Source: Syngnathus acus
Taxonomy: Eukaryota; Chordata; Actinopteri; Syngnathiformes; Syngnathidae
Assembly (NCBI RefSeq): GCF_901709675.1
Contig: NC_051103.1
Location: 1,845,501-1,909,500 of the forward strand
Direction of reading: 5' to 3'
Length of the DNA stretch: 64,000 nt
Positions 41,343 through 52,555 of this stretch are shown piece after piece. Numbering within the stretch: position 1 is the stretch's first letter; each line of letters opens with the position of its first letter. A program made the position numbers and the translations under genes. Below the pieces are notes generated by a model that saw only the letters and a program-made list of their open reading frames with translations, was not told the origin of the DNA and made no database searches.

Positions 41343-41957
41343 TCACTTCCTTTTGCCCCCTTTAGCGGCCTTCTTTGCGGGCTTGGCTTTGGGCTTGACT
41401 GCCCTCTTGACCACTTTGGGTTTGGGCTTGGGCTTGCTCACCTTAGCCGCCAGGGTCTTCTTCGGCGTCGCCGCTTTCTTCACTTTTCTCAGCTTGCCCC
41501 TCTTGACCGCGGCCGGTTTTATCTTCTTGGCGACCGCTTTCTTGGGCTTCTCCGGTGCCTTGCTCACCTTCTTGGGCTTGGACACCTTCTTGGCAGGCTT
41601 AGGTGGTGCTTTGGTGGCCTTCTTGCTCTTGGCCGCGACCGGTTTCTTGATGGACTTTTTGGCGTCGTCCGGCTTGGTGAGTCGGAAGGATCCGGACGCG
41701 CCGATGCCTTTGGTGTGGCGCAGCATCCCGGAGTTCACCAGCCGCTTGAGGGCCATCTTGATCTGGACGTCGGCATTGTCGCCCACCTTGTAGTTCTTGC
41801 GCACGAACTTCTGGATGGACTGACGGGACGCTCCGTTTCGACTGTCGTCGTGCACGATTGCCGCTTGGATCATGTCCGAGTATTTGGGATGAGAAGCGGG
41901 CTTCTTGGGCTTAGGCGTTTTCTTGGCTTTCGCCGGAGATGCCGATGTCTCTGCCAT
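41343..41957 (-). CDS. h1-0: linker histone H1.0
   Basis: One intronless frame of 204 aa encodes a replacement linker histone that binds nucleosome entry/exit DNA. A short basic N-terminal tail precedes the winged-helix globular domain (about 22-97), with the H1.0-type strings [42 protein letters not shown] and [10 protein letters not shown]. The tail from about residue 98 is Lys/Pro/Ala-rich with repeated PKK, PAKK and KPK units. HPKYSDMI and the [11 protein letters not shown] form match H1.0 better than the canonical H1 cluster genes. An AAACACA H1-box candidate is at 42309-42315 on the minus strand. The gene lies alone between rhot2 and rhbdl1, on the opposite strand to both. Confidence 0.92.
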   Translation of the reverse strand: MAETSASPAKAKKTPKPKKPASHPKYSDMIQAAIVHDDSRNGASRQSIQKFVRKNYKVGDNADVQIKMALKRLVNSGMLRHTKGIGASGSFRLTKPDDAKKSIKKPVAAKSKKATKAPPKPAKKVSKPKKVSKAPEKPKKAVAKKIKPAAVKRGKLRKVKKAATPKKTLAAKVSKPKPKPKVVKRAVKPKAKPAKKAAKGGKRK

Positions 41958-44541
41958 GGTCCTTTTATTTGTCGTATTTTTTTTTTTTTAATTTGTTGAC
42001 AAGTTCAAGCTCAGACGCACTAAAACTCGTCCACGGCTCAGCAATAAAACGACACGCACCAAAACAAGCAAACAAAAAAGCTTCGCCTTAGGAAAAAAAA
42101 GGAAAAGACCCAAATGCGTCACTTTTCCTTGTCAAAACTAATATCTGTCGTGTCTGCGGAGGCAGACGAACCTGTACGGATGATGTCTTAAGTGTCTAAT
42201 TCCACAAGCGCTCCGACGGCGCTATGAAACCTTTCTGCGGACGTGATTGAGAACAGCAACTGCCAGCAGCTGATCTAGCGGACTCCATGGATCTCGCACT
42301 GTCCCGTTTGTGTTTTTTCATCCTCCAATTCGCCTCAAATATAACAACTGCGCGTCGATTCCGACCCACGCAACACAACAGGCCGGTAGCAGAGGCATTG
42401 GGCTTCCCCGGCACACCTTCGCTGCGTGTCGGCATTCCCGAAGAACAACTTTTATTCCGCGAAAACCCTCTGGAAGTAATACGCGTCGCCAACAATTTTG
42501 CACAATTCGTCTTAAATTGACCCGAACAGACAAAACCTCCGGCAAAATCTTGTCATGCATATGAAAATTGAATCTATGCTCTATCGATTGCACGCAATCG
42601 GTTCGGTCCACGGTTACGTTTTCGCTTTTAAGACATGCTTACATTTTCCCAACTAACACACTCCGGCCACTGACTTCAAGTGACGTGGTCCAGATTATTT
42701 ACTGTTAAACCTCGTATAAATGTAATGTCACCGTGTCCGAGTCACAGGTGACTCTCCTGGGGATAGCGAGGGTTTGTTGGTGTCACGTCACGATGATTTT
42801 GTCAGCCCGGTTCGCTGTTTTTGCAGCGATTTGTTTACATGTGTCACTATGGCAGTCGGCGCTCCTTGTCCATTGTCAGGAAAGTTGCCAACACATCCCG
42901 ACGTGACATGCTGCAGTCGTGGGTGCAACAAATATTCGTTTTATTCAAAGTTGCAATGTGAGGGGGGCTACTTGGTTGTGCAGATGTGCAGCCAGCTGCA
43001 AAGCGAGGCTGCAGCCCCAAAGTGAAGTCTTTGAGTATGAGGCGCTGCGCTTCTTTTGTTTCGGAACTGGCGCATCAGTCAATAACACTTTGGACGTGCG
43101 TCTTTTCTCCAACATTTCAAACATTCTGCTATCTTTTGGCAGCGCGATCAGCATTCATATCCGTAGATGTAGTCACATCTCAAATTTTTATTGTCTTTTT
43201 TTTTTTTTTTTTTTTTTTTTTTACTACTCCTCGTAGCGCCATTTTGTCCCAGCTCCTGTTGTGCATCTCGCCCTCCCGAGACGTGACTCGATCGTGCGTC
43301 ATTTGACACACTTGAGTCGATCATCACTTTGAATTAGTAACTCCAATGGTTGGAGGGAACAGAAGACAATCACCTGTATGCTTTTGGCGAAAGGTGTCCA
43401 CTTGCTGATTTTCTTGTAAACACAAACATGTGCAGATATGATGGATGGTTGGAATTTTAGTGGTGGGTTGTATTCTTTGGGAGTTGTGCACAAGCGCACC
43501 ATCATTAGGAGGAGGGGATAGTGATGATGATGATGATGCCCTGTTTATCCACACTAGCCCACTGTGGCTGCAGTTGCATAACAATAGCAGCATGTCTTGA
43601 CCACGTCACAGAGCGATTGCTATCCTAATATTTTGCATTTAAGCCTTGATTGAATTTTTTGCCTCAGCTTGATGAACTCGGTTCTGGCCGGTAAAGGGTT
43701 GCTGTTGGACAAAAATGCAGTCTCTTCTCCCCGGCCACCCTTCTGTTGACCTTTTATTTATTTGTTTATTCATTTAACATTCGGTGTGGCGCTAGATTTT
43801 AATGAAATGCATTTGTTTCATATTCAGTTGTGACATTCTAACTACATATATATTTGAATTATATACTGAGAAATTAATTTACATTTTCTTGGCGAAATGG
43901 GGGGAAACAATTCACGAAAAGATCACTATGATATTGGTTGACTATATTTATGCTCGTGACATGTACTCCATAGTTACTGTAGCATAATGTCATTTTAGCC
44001 GCATTAAGTCCTTCAGCTGGCTCAAAGCATTGTGGGTAAACGTCACCCACCACTACTGCGCCGAAGGCCTTTGTGTACTTGATCATATCAGACTTTGTTA
44101 AAGTCTTGTCATTTATTTACCCTCGACAAGTCAGATAAGGAAAATTGAAAGAGAAAAAAAAAAAAGTGTGAGCCCATTAAATAAGTCAATACTTTTCTAG
44201 AAAAGTGTTCCAACCTCTTAAAAGTAAATGTGAGTAACGCATACAGTGCTCATTTATTGAGGTATTAATTCAGTACGCTCATGGGCCAGTTTATTAGGTA
44301 CACCCGCACAATGTAAAGCAACCCAATGCTACATTTAGCTCTAATCCCAACGCTAACCTTTGCCCATTTAATACTGAAGGATTTAGTCAGCCCGAGAACG
44401 TAAGGGTTTGACCCTTGCGGCGGGGTGACGCAGCATTAGGTACACCTGCATAATCTAATTACAGCCACTACAAAAACTGGAAAAATTATGACATCATCGA
44501 ACATCAGTGTGGTCCTTGCAAGGGAAAAAAATTAACATCTA
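41958..44541. other. H1.0 upstream / intergenic region
   Basis: No coding exon is recognised. The first few hundred bp should be the H1.0 promoter. A T-run is at 43196-43222. Copies of a TTAGGTACACC motif (44295 and 44443) look like remnants of a dispersed repeat. Confidence 0.45.
43196..43222. repeat. poly(T) tract
   Basis: An uninterrupted run of about 27 T. Confidence 0.95.
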
Positions 44542-46170
44542 CAGTGCCTTGCGAAAGTATTCGGCCCCCTTGAACCTTTCAACATTTCGCGACATTTCAG
44601 GCTTCAAACATAAAGATATAAAAGTTTAATTTTTTGTCAAGAATCAACAACAAGTGGGACACAATCGTGAAGTGGAACGTAATTTATTGGATAATTTCAA
44701 CTTTTTTAACAAATAAAAAATTGAAAAGTGGGGCGTGCAATATTATTCGGCCCCCTTGCGCTAATACTTTGTAGCGCCACCTTTTGCTGCAATTACAGCT
44801 GCAAGTCGCTTGGGGTATGTCTCTATCAGTTTTGCACATCGAGAGACTGGAATTCTTGCCCATTCTTCCTTGCAAAACAGCTCGAGCTCAGTGAGGTTGG
44901 ATGGAGAGCGTTTGTGAACAGCAGTCTTCAGCTCTTTCCACAGATTCTCGATTGGATTCAGGTCTGGACTTTGACTTGGCCATTCTAACACCCGGATACG
45001 TCTATTTGTGAATCATTCCGTTGTAGATTTGGCTTTATGTTTTGGATCATTGTCCTGTTGGAAGATAAATCTCCGTCCCAGTCTCAGGTCTTTTGCAGAC
45101 TCCAACAGGTTTTCTTCCAGAATGGTCCTGTATTTGGCTCCATCCATCTTCCCATCAATTTTAGCCATCTTCCCTGTCCCTGCTGAAGAAAAGCAGGCCC
45201 AAACCATGATGCTGCCACCACCATGTTTGACAGTGGGGATGGTGTGTTCAGGGTGATGAGCTGTGTTGCTTTTACACCAAACATATCGTTTTGCATTGTG
45301 GCCAAAAAGTTCAATTTTGGTTTCATCTGACCAGAGCACCTTCTTCCACATGTTTGGTGTGTCTCCCAGGTGGCTTGTGGCAAACTTTAAACAATACTTT
45401 TTATGGATATCTTGAGAAATGGCTTTCTTCTTGCCACTCTTCCATAAAGGCCAGATTTGTGCAGTGCACGACTGATTGTTGTCCTATGGACAGACTTTCC
45501 CACCTCAGCTGTAGTTATCTGCAGTTCATCCAGAGTGATCATGGGCCTCTTGGCTGCATCTCTGATCAGTCTTCTCCTTGTTTGAGATGAAAGTTTGGAG
45601 GGACGGCCGGGTCTTGGTAGATTTGCAGTGGTCTGATACTCCTTCCATTTCAATATAATTGCTTGCACAGTGCTCCTTGAGATGTTTAAAGCTTGGGAAA
45701 TCTTTTTGTATCCAAATCCAGCTTTAAACTTCTCCACAACAGTATCTCGGACCTGCCTGGTGTGTTCCTTTGTCTTCATGGTTCTCTCTGCGCTTTAAAC
45801 AGAACCCTGAGACTATCAAAGAGCAGATGCATTTATACGGAGACTTGATTACACACAGGAGCATTCTATTTATCATCATCAGTCATTTAGGACAACATTG
45901 GATCATTCAAAGATCCTCACTGAACTTCTGGAGTGAGTTTGCTGCACTGAAAGTAAAGGGGCCGAATAATATTGCACGCCCCACTTTTCAGTTTTTTATT
46001 TGTTAAAAAAGTTTAAATTATCCAATAAATTTCGTTCCACTTCACGATTGTGGCCCACTTGTTGTTGATTCTTGACAAAAAATTTAAATTTTATATCTTT
46101 ATGTTTGAAGCCTGAAATGTGGCGAAATGTTGAAAGGTTCAAGGGGGCCGAATACTTTCGCAAGGCACTG
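44542..46170. mobile_element. Tc1-like DNA transposon, 1629 bp
   Basis: The element is flanked by TA on both sides (44540-44541 and 46171-46172), the Tc1/mariner target-site duplication. The ends are inverted repeats starting CAGTGCCTTGCGAAAGTATT. The first 25 bases match exactly, and similarity continues for roughly 200 bp with a few differences. A broken transposase frame fills the centre on the minus strand. The element lies between h1-0 and rhbdl1. Confidence 0.95.
44761..45779 (-). pseudogene. Tc1-family transposase, inactivated
   Basis: The frame opens at 45779 with a paired-like helix-turn-helix region (ISQALNISRSTVQAI and the GRPSK hook). It then hits a stop at 45387-45389 with a frameshift nearby. 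It resumes in another frame with the first catalytic Asp (WSDETKIELFG) and second Asp (QQDNDPKHKA), meets an in-frame stop at 45013-45015, and continues to [11 protein letters not shown] with the catalytic Glu and to a stop at 44761. The total length fits a roughly 340-residue DD34E transposase, but the frameshift and nonsense codon make it non-functional. It could move only with a transposase supplied from elsewhere. Confidence 0.92.
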
Positions 46171-46398
46171 TATTTGGATCAGTTTTGTTGCTAAACTAGT
46201 TGATGACAAATGCCCTAGGTTTTGATTGATATGGCAACACAAAGGGGCTCAAATCTGATTGGACGAAAAAATATAGCATACACATGAGCTACAACTGCTA
46301 TAAAATGAACATAATAGACTGTTGGTAGTAAATAATGCAATTATATGTAATAAAAAATAGACGAGAAGTGAAAGCCTTGACTGCAAAAAACTAATTTG

Positions 46399-46412
46399 AC
46401 ACTAGAGGGCGC
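46399..46412 (+). promoter_or_regulatory. CTCF-like core motif
   Basis: ACACTAGAGGGCGC fits CCASYAGRKGGCRS at 13 of 14 positions, between the Tc1 element and rhbdl1. Binding is unproven. Confidence 0.35.
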
Positions 46413-47846
46413 TCTTGACTTGAATATTACAGCCCGTTGCAAAGCCAAGAAAATGCTCCAAGCGGCTGAGCAGCAAAGTGGCACTTGTCTTGCCAACAAA
46501 CAGTCATTAGAATCGATTCTCACATCAGAGAATGGAATAAACAACCTATTGATCTTACCTTTTTACTTTGGAGTCAACCTCCTTCCCCCTTTCTTGCCTC
46601 TTCCGCTTTGCATCCCCCCAAATGGTTTGCTTTGTGGACTGAAACTATGTCAGTCGCTGACCTCATTCATACGTCTGCCTTTTTATTTGTGCGAGTGTTT
46701 CCCCAAATCACACAAGAAAGGTTATTATGCCCAATGTGCAACGGGCCCTCAAGACAACATGCTGGATTGTTTGTGTTGGTGGACCTCTTGTTTCCATGTT
46801 ATCAAATCTTCTCGCTTTCAATTTCTTTCCTCTTATTTCAGCTCTCTCTCTCTTCTCGCCTCCCTCAGGTCACTTAATACATTTTTAATGGCGCAAACCT
46901 TCTCAGTGGCTGTCGGCTTGATAGATGGCCAGATTGTTTCCAAATGCACAAAACCGCCGCCTCCCTCCCCTTGTCTCTCCCTCACCGGGGCATCCTCGGG
47001 GAAGCAAGTGTGGCTCGACCCTCGGGTATTGGCCCAGAGGTGCGGGGGCCCTCAGCTTTAATACAAGGCGGAGATGCCAAACTTGGGTCATAGCGAGGTG
47101 GGTGATGCTCGCCCTCAGGGGGCCGGTTAAAAAGCGCATCAATGTTTGATCACTCTGTAATCATGCACCAAAAATCACAGTTCAGTTAAGTCGCTTAGTT
47201 CCTTGTAAAGCGAGAAAGCCCCCGTCCACGCAAACGTGAACGCCGGCGGTCTAATTAATGCGTCCCGCCGCTTCGTCTCCCTGGAAGGCCTCGCCCGCCT
47301 CGTCTGTCTCCCACACATGAGCTAAACTGCTCTTTTGTTTGATCTGAGGATTGAAGGCAGAGCACACAGCTTTGGATGCTTTACATTGGTTATTGGCTTT
47401 CAATTTGCTAGAAAGCTCATTTCAGTGATGGCACAAATGGTGCTTTAATGACAGAGGCTCATTATTTTGGCGCCGCTTTAACAGTAGTTTTGCGGTGACC
47501 AAAAACTTTGTGCTGTAACGTCTCATTAGCCTTTCCCACCCTCACAATGTGTCGAATCACTACTTTTGAGCACTAATATTAGCAGTGCTGTTTTTATCGG
47601 ACCCAAACGACAAGACGCAAAACAGTTAATAATTGCAATCTCCGCCAATGGCACGATGGTGTCTCAACCCCGACGCTTTTTTGTCTCGGAGCGTTGCTTG
47701 TTTTACGATTTGGGATTTACGTCCTGGTCTAACCCCCCCCGCATCACCCTTGGGTAGTGTCATATTTTCAGTTTGATGCTCACGGAAGCATCCATCCGCG
47801 AGCCAAAAATTGCGGCCCTAGTATGCATATGTCTGTGGACACAGCA

Positions 47847-47849
<3 letters not shown>

Positions 47850-47925
<76 letters not shown>
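47850..47925. repeat. (GT)38 microsatellite
   Basis: A pure GT tract of about 76 bp upstream of rhbdl1. Confidence 0.97.
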
Positions 47926-47926
<1 letters not shown>

Positions 47927-48069
47927 GTCTGTCAGTAGTGAACCGCAGTGGTGCCCATCCCCTTCTCCCTCCCCGAGACGCCTAACTCGATCGCCACTCC
48001 TTCGCCTTTTCCCATTGGAAGAGCGAGGCCACCTCCTTTCCCTGGCTCATTGGTATGCATGTGATGATG

Positions 48070-48071
<2 letters not shown>

Positions 48072-48110
<39 letters not shown>
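48072..48110. repeat. (GT)19 microsatellite
   Basis: A second pure GT tract of about 39 bp, about 285 bp before the rhbdl1 start codon and perhaps in its leader. Confidence 0.97.
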
Positions 48111-48111
<1 letters not shown>

Positions 48112-48393
48112 GGGGAGGCAAGAGACAGGCAGCAGCAGTCAGTGCGATGGGATAGAGGCGGAGGAGAGTGAATGAGAGCTGTGTCGGAGTGCATGCTGAA
48201 GCTGGGTTGAGCCTCCACGCCAACGTTTGCAACACGGAGCCAGACAAGCTAACGCGGGAATTACAATTTCCAGCCAGTCTGCACGAAAATCTCCCTCCAT
48301 CCTTTCCCCCGTCCGTCCTCAGCACCGCCGCCGCCGCTGCTTCCTCCTTATGCCCTTGTCCTCAGCGGTTCCTCTCACCACCCTGGCCAGTAT

Positions 48394-50204
48394 ATGGATA
48401 GAAGCTCCTTTTTTCAGCTCATACAAGAGCAGGTAAGCGAGAAGCGGCAACGGCGGTGCTGGTTTCCATGGTTACGGGCTGCCAGAGGCTGACACCTCAC
48501 TCGTCTATCCAGGGAGGGAGACGCACGGCGTTGATCAATCACCACGGCTGATGTTAGAATTGAGAACCGATTGAAAGGGGGAGGCGGGGGTGAATGAGTG
48601 TCGGACTACACGCCGCATCATGGAGCCATGTGGGTCCCGACGTTGTGAGGTCAGAGCGTGAAGGTGGTGGTGGGGAAGGGGGGGGGGTGAATAACATGAC
48701 AGCATGAGGAATGGATGCAGGGAAAGTGTATGAGGTTAAGAAAAGGAAGAGAATGGCGAGCATGTTGATGCATAGGATTGTTATTTGGAATGCTTGAATG
48801 ACTTCTCCTTGGAGGGTGGAGAAGAAAAAAAATCGGACCGCCGTTTGTAATTTAGCTTTATCCGAACCCAATATCGCCGATTCGTTGGTGGGGTTTCCGT
48901 TTTCAAAGCTGGTGTGTATTGAAGCGCCGCGTTCAAATTAGACTCCGGCTTGATTGACGGATGGAATCGTGCGGCCGTTCCTTTCAAAATGGAGAAATCG
49001 ATTTACTGCCGCAGGGTTGCGGGGGTCAAAGTTGATTGGTGCATCAACAGCAACGAGAAGCTTTGGGAGGCGGTGTGTCTGTCTGGTCTGCAAACATATT
49101 TTTTTTATTTTTTTTTTAACTGAATGTGTGTTTGTAACAAGCCCATGTGGACTGAGTAAGAGGATGCCCGCTTGTGAGTCATCTACGGGAGAAGTACTTG
49201 AGTAATGGCTGCTGACTGCTATGATGAAAAGTCCATGTGGTCTTTGGTAACACCTCTTTTATCACTTGCTTCATTTTTTATCGAGCAACATCTTGAGACA
49301 TTTCACATTACTTTCTGCTTCTATAAACATGTGACCTTTAGGACTAGGCCAGATATTGCGAGAGATGAAATATATCGAAACGCAACGCAGACCGAATGCT
49401 GGAAGTGTCAGCGTTTGCTAACGTTGGAACAGTCCCATGAATTTGTCCCTTTAGCGAGCTTCCCATCAATGCCGACTCATCAATGAGTGACTTGATGCAG
49501 GTCTTCAGGCTTGACATCAATGCTATTGATCGGCGCGTTTATGTGACTCTTGTCCGTATCCTGACTGTACCGTGAGCGAAGTCACACTTGAACACACCGC
49601 AGTCTCATTATACTCAAGTCGAGACAGAATCAATCAAAAATTGGCTGATGACGAGTTTTTCCACCTTTGGCGTTTAATTCGGAAATGAAATTTAAACCGC
49701 GTTTGACTCCACATCGAAGCAGTGATTTCTGACCCCCTCATACTTTGGTAGCACCTCCCTCATCGGAATTCATGATAAAATGTCGTCACTGAAATTTATG
49801 AAAATAGTCCTCGAAACGGAGTCTTTGAGGCGTAGCTTGGGCGTGGGGAAAATAATTTGCAATTGATGATGCTGTTTGATTTAAAACAGCACAAATCTAC
49901 ATATGGGCAAAGGCGGGCAATAAAATCAACTAACCAAAGCCTCCCTTTCTTTAGCTGTGAGCTCATTTAAACCTCTGATAAGATTGTGACGTGTCACATT
50001 AATATATAATACTTTGCCTTAGGCAAGACTACTAGCTTAATGCTAACACAGACAGAGAAAAGCCATAGACGGGCTAATGAATAGCATGTAAGGTTTGATG
50101 ACTTGAATTTCTATAAATCAATATAGGCTGTTTTTCACAAGAGGGGGGGGACTGCAGGTGTAAAAGATATTGCAGCCTTGTCACATTGAACCCTGTGAAA
50201 ATGG

Positions 50205-50239
<35 letters not shown>

Positions 50240-52474
50240 AAGACAAAGAGGGAGATTCAGAGTTGGAAGCAAACAGTGGCAACATGAGTGACTTTATTAG
50301 TCTTTGTCTCCAGGAGGTTGCAAGGCAATGCTGAGCTCAGGCTATTCCCGGCCGCCGCTGACAAATGCCTCCGGTACGAGCGTGGCGGCGTATGTCACAC
50401 CTTCTGATTGTCTCCATTGCGCAGCAGCTGATAAGTCGCCCGACCAGCTTCGCAAAGTGAGAGTGTGCGCTGGGTATCACCTCCACCCGTCATCTGTTTA
50501 TTTTATGAAGGTTATTTATACTATCTGGCGTGAGCACTGTGAATACTATTCTGACACATTTATGTCAGGCAGAAAGAATGAGGCTCTTACACGCTGTCCT
50601 CTTTCATCATTCTCTGACGCTAATTTGCATCGAGCTGCATTGGAACGCCGCCGCCGGCTGTTTACGCGGCGTTTACGCGCCAGGAAATGGAGTTGGATTG
50701 TTTTGCATCAAAGACAATTCCTCAGGTCTCCCTTCCGGAAGGGGAGGAGAAGAAGCGAGAGTGGCGGATATAGTGACGGTCTGAGCGAGAGTGGCGGAGT
50801 TATTGCTCTTGGGGAGCACGGGCCGTGCAAATGTATTTATCTGCCACCTTGCAAATGTGCTTTGTGTCTCCGACACTGAGTAATCAGTTAAAAAAAAAAA
50901 AAAGAGGCGTCAAGCTCTTTATTGATACTCCCAGCGGAATTTCCATACAGCAGAGGATTAATGAGCGTTTTGTCTCACCAAATTAGCTTAATGCTAGCAT
51001 AAAATGCAAAACACTATAAACGTGCGAACAAAATACTATGTTGTAGCGATAGATAAAGTGGAATCTGTATTATTGTGGGAATACAGTGATGGATTTTGAA
51101 AGTTTTGTCTGAATAATTTTCCAGTTCAGTTTATAGCTTTTAAATTAGTCATAAAAATAGGAGTGCAAATATAGACTCCTTCCCTTTTCGAAAATTACCT
51201 TTACGTTGTGAATGGGGACCCGGTAGTACAATTAAAGGATGTTTATTCCTGTTATTGATTATGAGAATGATGCCGTTTTGGGTGTCTTCCATCCATCCAT
51301 CCATTTTCTGTACCGCTTAGTCCCCATGGGGGTCGCGGGAGTGCCGGAGCCTATCCCAGCCGTCAACGGGCAGTAGGCGGGGGACATCCTGAACCGGTTG
51401 CCAGCCGATCGCAGGGCACACAGAGACAAACAACCACTTGCACTCGCACTCACACCTAGGGACAATCTGGAGTCTTCAATCGGCCTACCAAGCATGTTTT
51501 TGGGATGTGGGAGGAAACCGGAGTGCCCGGAGAAAACCCACGCAGGCCCGGGGAGAACATGCAAACTCCACACAGGGAGGGCCGGAAGTGGAATCGAACC
51601 CGCACCCTCCTAACTGTGAGGCGGACGTGCTACCCAGTGCGCCACCGAGCCGCCTGTTTTGGGTGTCTTTCCATTCCGTATTCTTTGCATCATATCTTCT
51701 CTCTCCTCTCTTTGTGTCATTCATTTGCTTCTCAAACGCCAATATTTCGAGATGGAGGGTAGCGAGGGGCGGAATGGGGGACAATACACTAGCAACTGGT
51801 AACCATGGCAACTTGTGCTATTTGTCAAAATGTCGCCGTCACCGCTGTTGGTTAGCTCCCTCAATATTGCCCCCCCTCCCCTCCCTGCCGCGTTCATCTT
51901 GTTTCTCATTCGTCAACTGCTTGGGCCTGCTCGCTAATTTGTGTCCGTGTAGCTCATTTTACTAATTGACGCGCCTAATTGGCTGCTAGGCACCATCCTC
52001 CACCCCCTTCTGTACTCAGCGGGCGCTTCCTTGTGTGCTCTCTTCTTCCCGTGCAAGGTCACACCAGCACATCCATGATGGGAAGCATGTAGGGACCAAA
52101 TCCTGCTGCAAGTAGAAGATGGAATTGATGAACATGAAGTGCGTAGCAACACATATAGACAAACAATACTCACAGGTTACGCCGAAAACAATATTTACTG
52201 ATTTGCAGTTGTGATTGGTTTCTTGACTATACATTATAGTGCCTCCTGGTGGCTTAGGTGTGCACAACAGAAGGAACAATTTGACTACTTTCCTATTTAG
52301 ACGTGGCTTTGATGCCATCTTGTGGAATTTTGTGGGTTTATAAAAAGTACAAAATGTAAATGCTGCCAGACTAACAGACAGTGGCGAGGCGTCGGGCTTT
52401 TCAATGTTTCTTTCCATGTCTGCCTCCTCGCAGACTCTCTGGCTGTCCTTCGCATCCTCCGCATCAGTCTCTGC

Positions 52475-52555
<81 letters not shown>

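Larger units (their letters stand above)
46173..48393. other. rhbdl1 upstream region and leader
   Basis: No recognised coding exon. A 221-codon open frame (46396-47061) has no family resemblance. A CTCF-like motif is at 46399 and two GT microsatellites are at 47850 and 48072. The last few hundred bp are probably the rhbdl1 promoter and 5' UTR. Confidence 0.45.

Noticed and set aside
46396-47061. 221-codon open frame (+) upstream of rhbdl1
   Set aside because: It is the longest frame outside recognised genes, but no domain or family pattern is visible, composition is low-complexity (Leu/Phe/Pro runs from pyrimidine-rich DNA), and no promoter or splice context supports it. A transcript or conserved coding signal would revive it.
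47757-48155. Frames encoding long (Cys-Val)n
   Set aside because: They are translations of GT microsatellites, not proteins; the same applies near 9001-9231 and 52322-52612.
50304-50879. 191-codon open frame (+) in rhbdl1 intron 1
   Set aside because: No recognisable domain; the residues do not look protein-like and the frame lies wholly within an intron.
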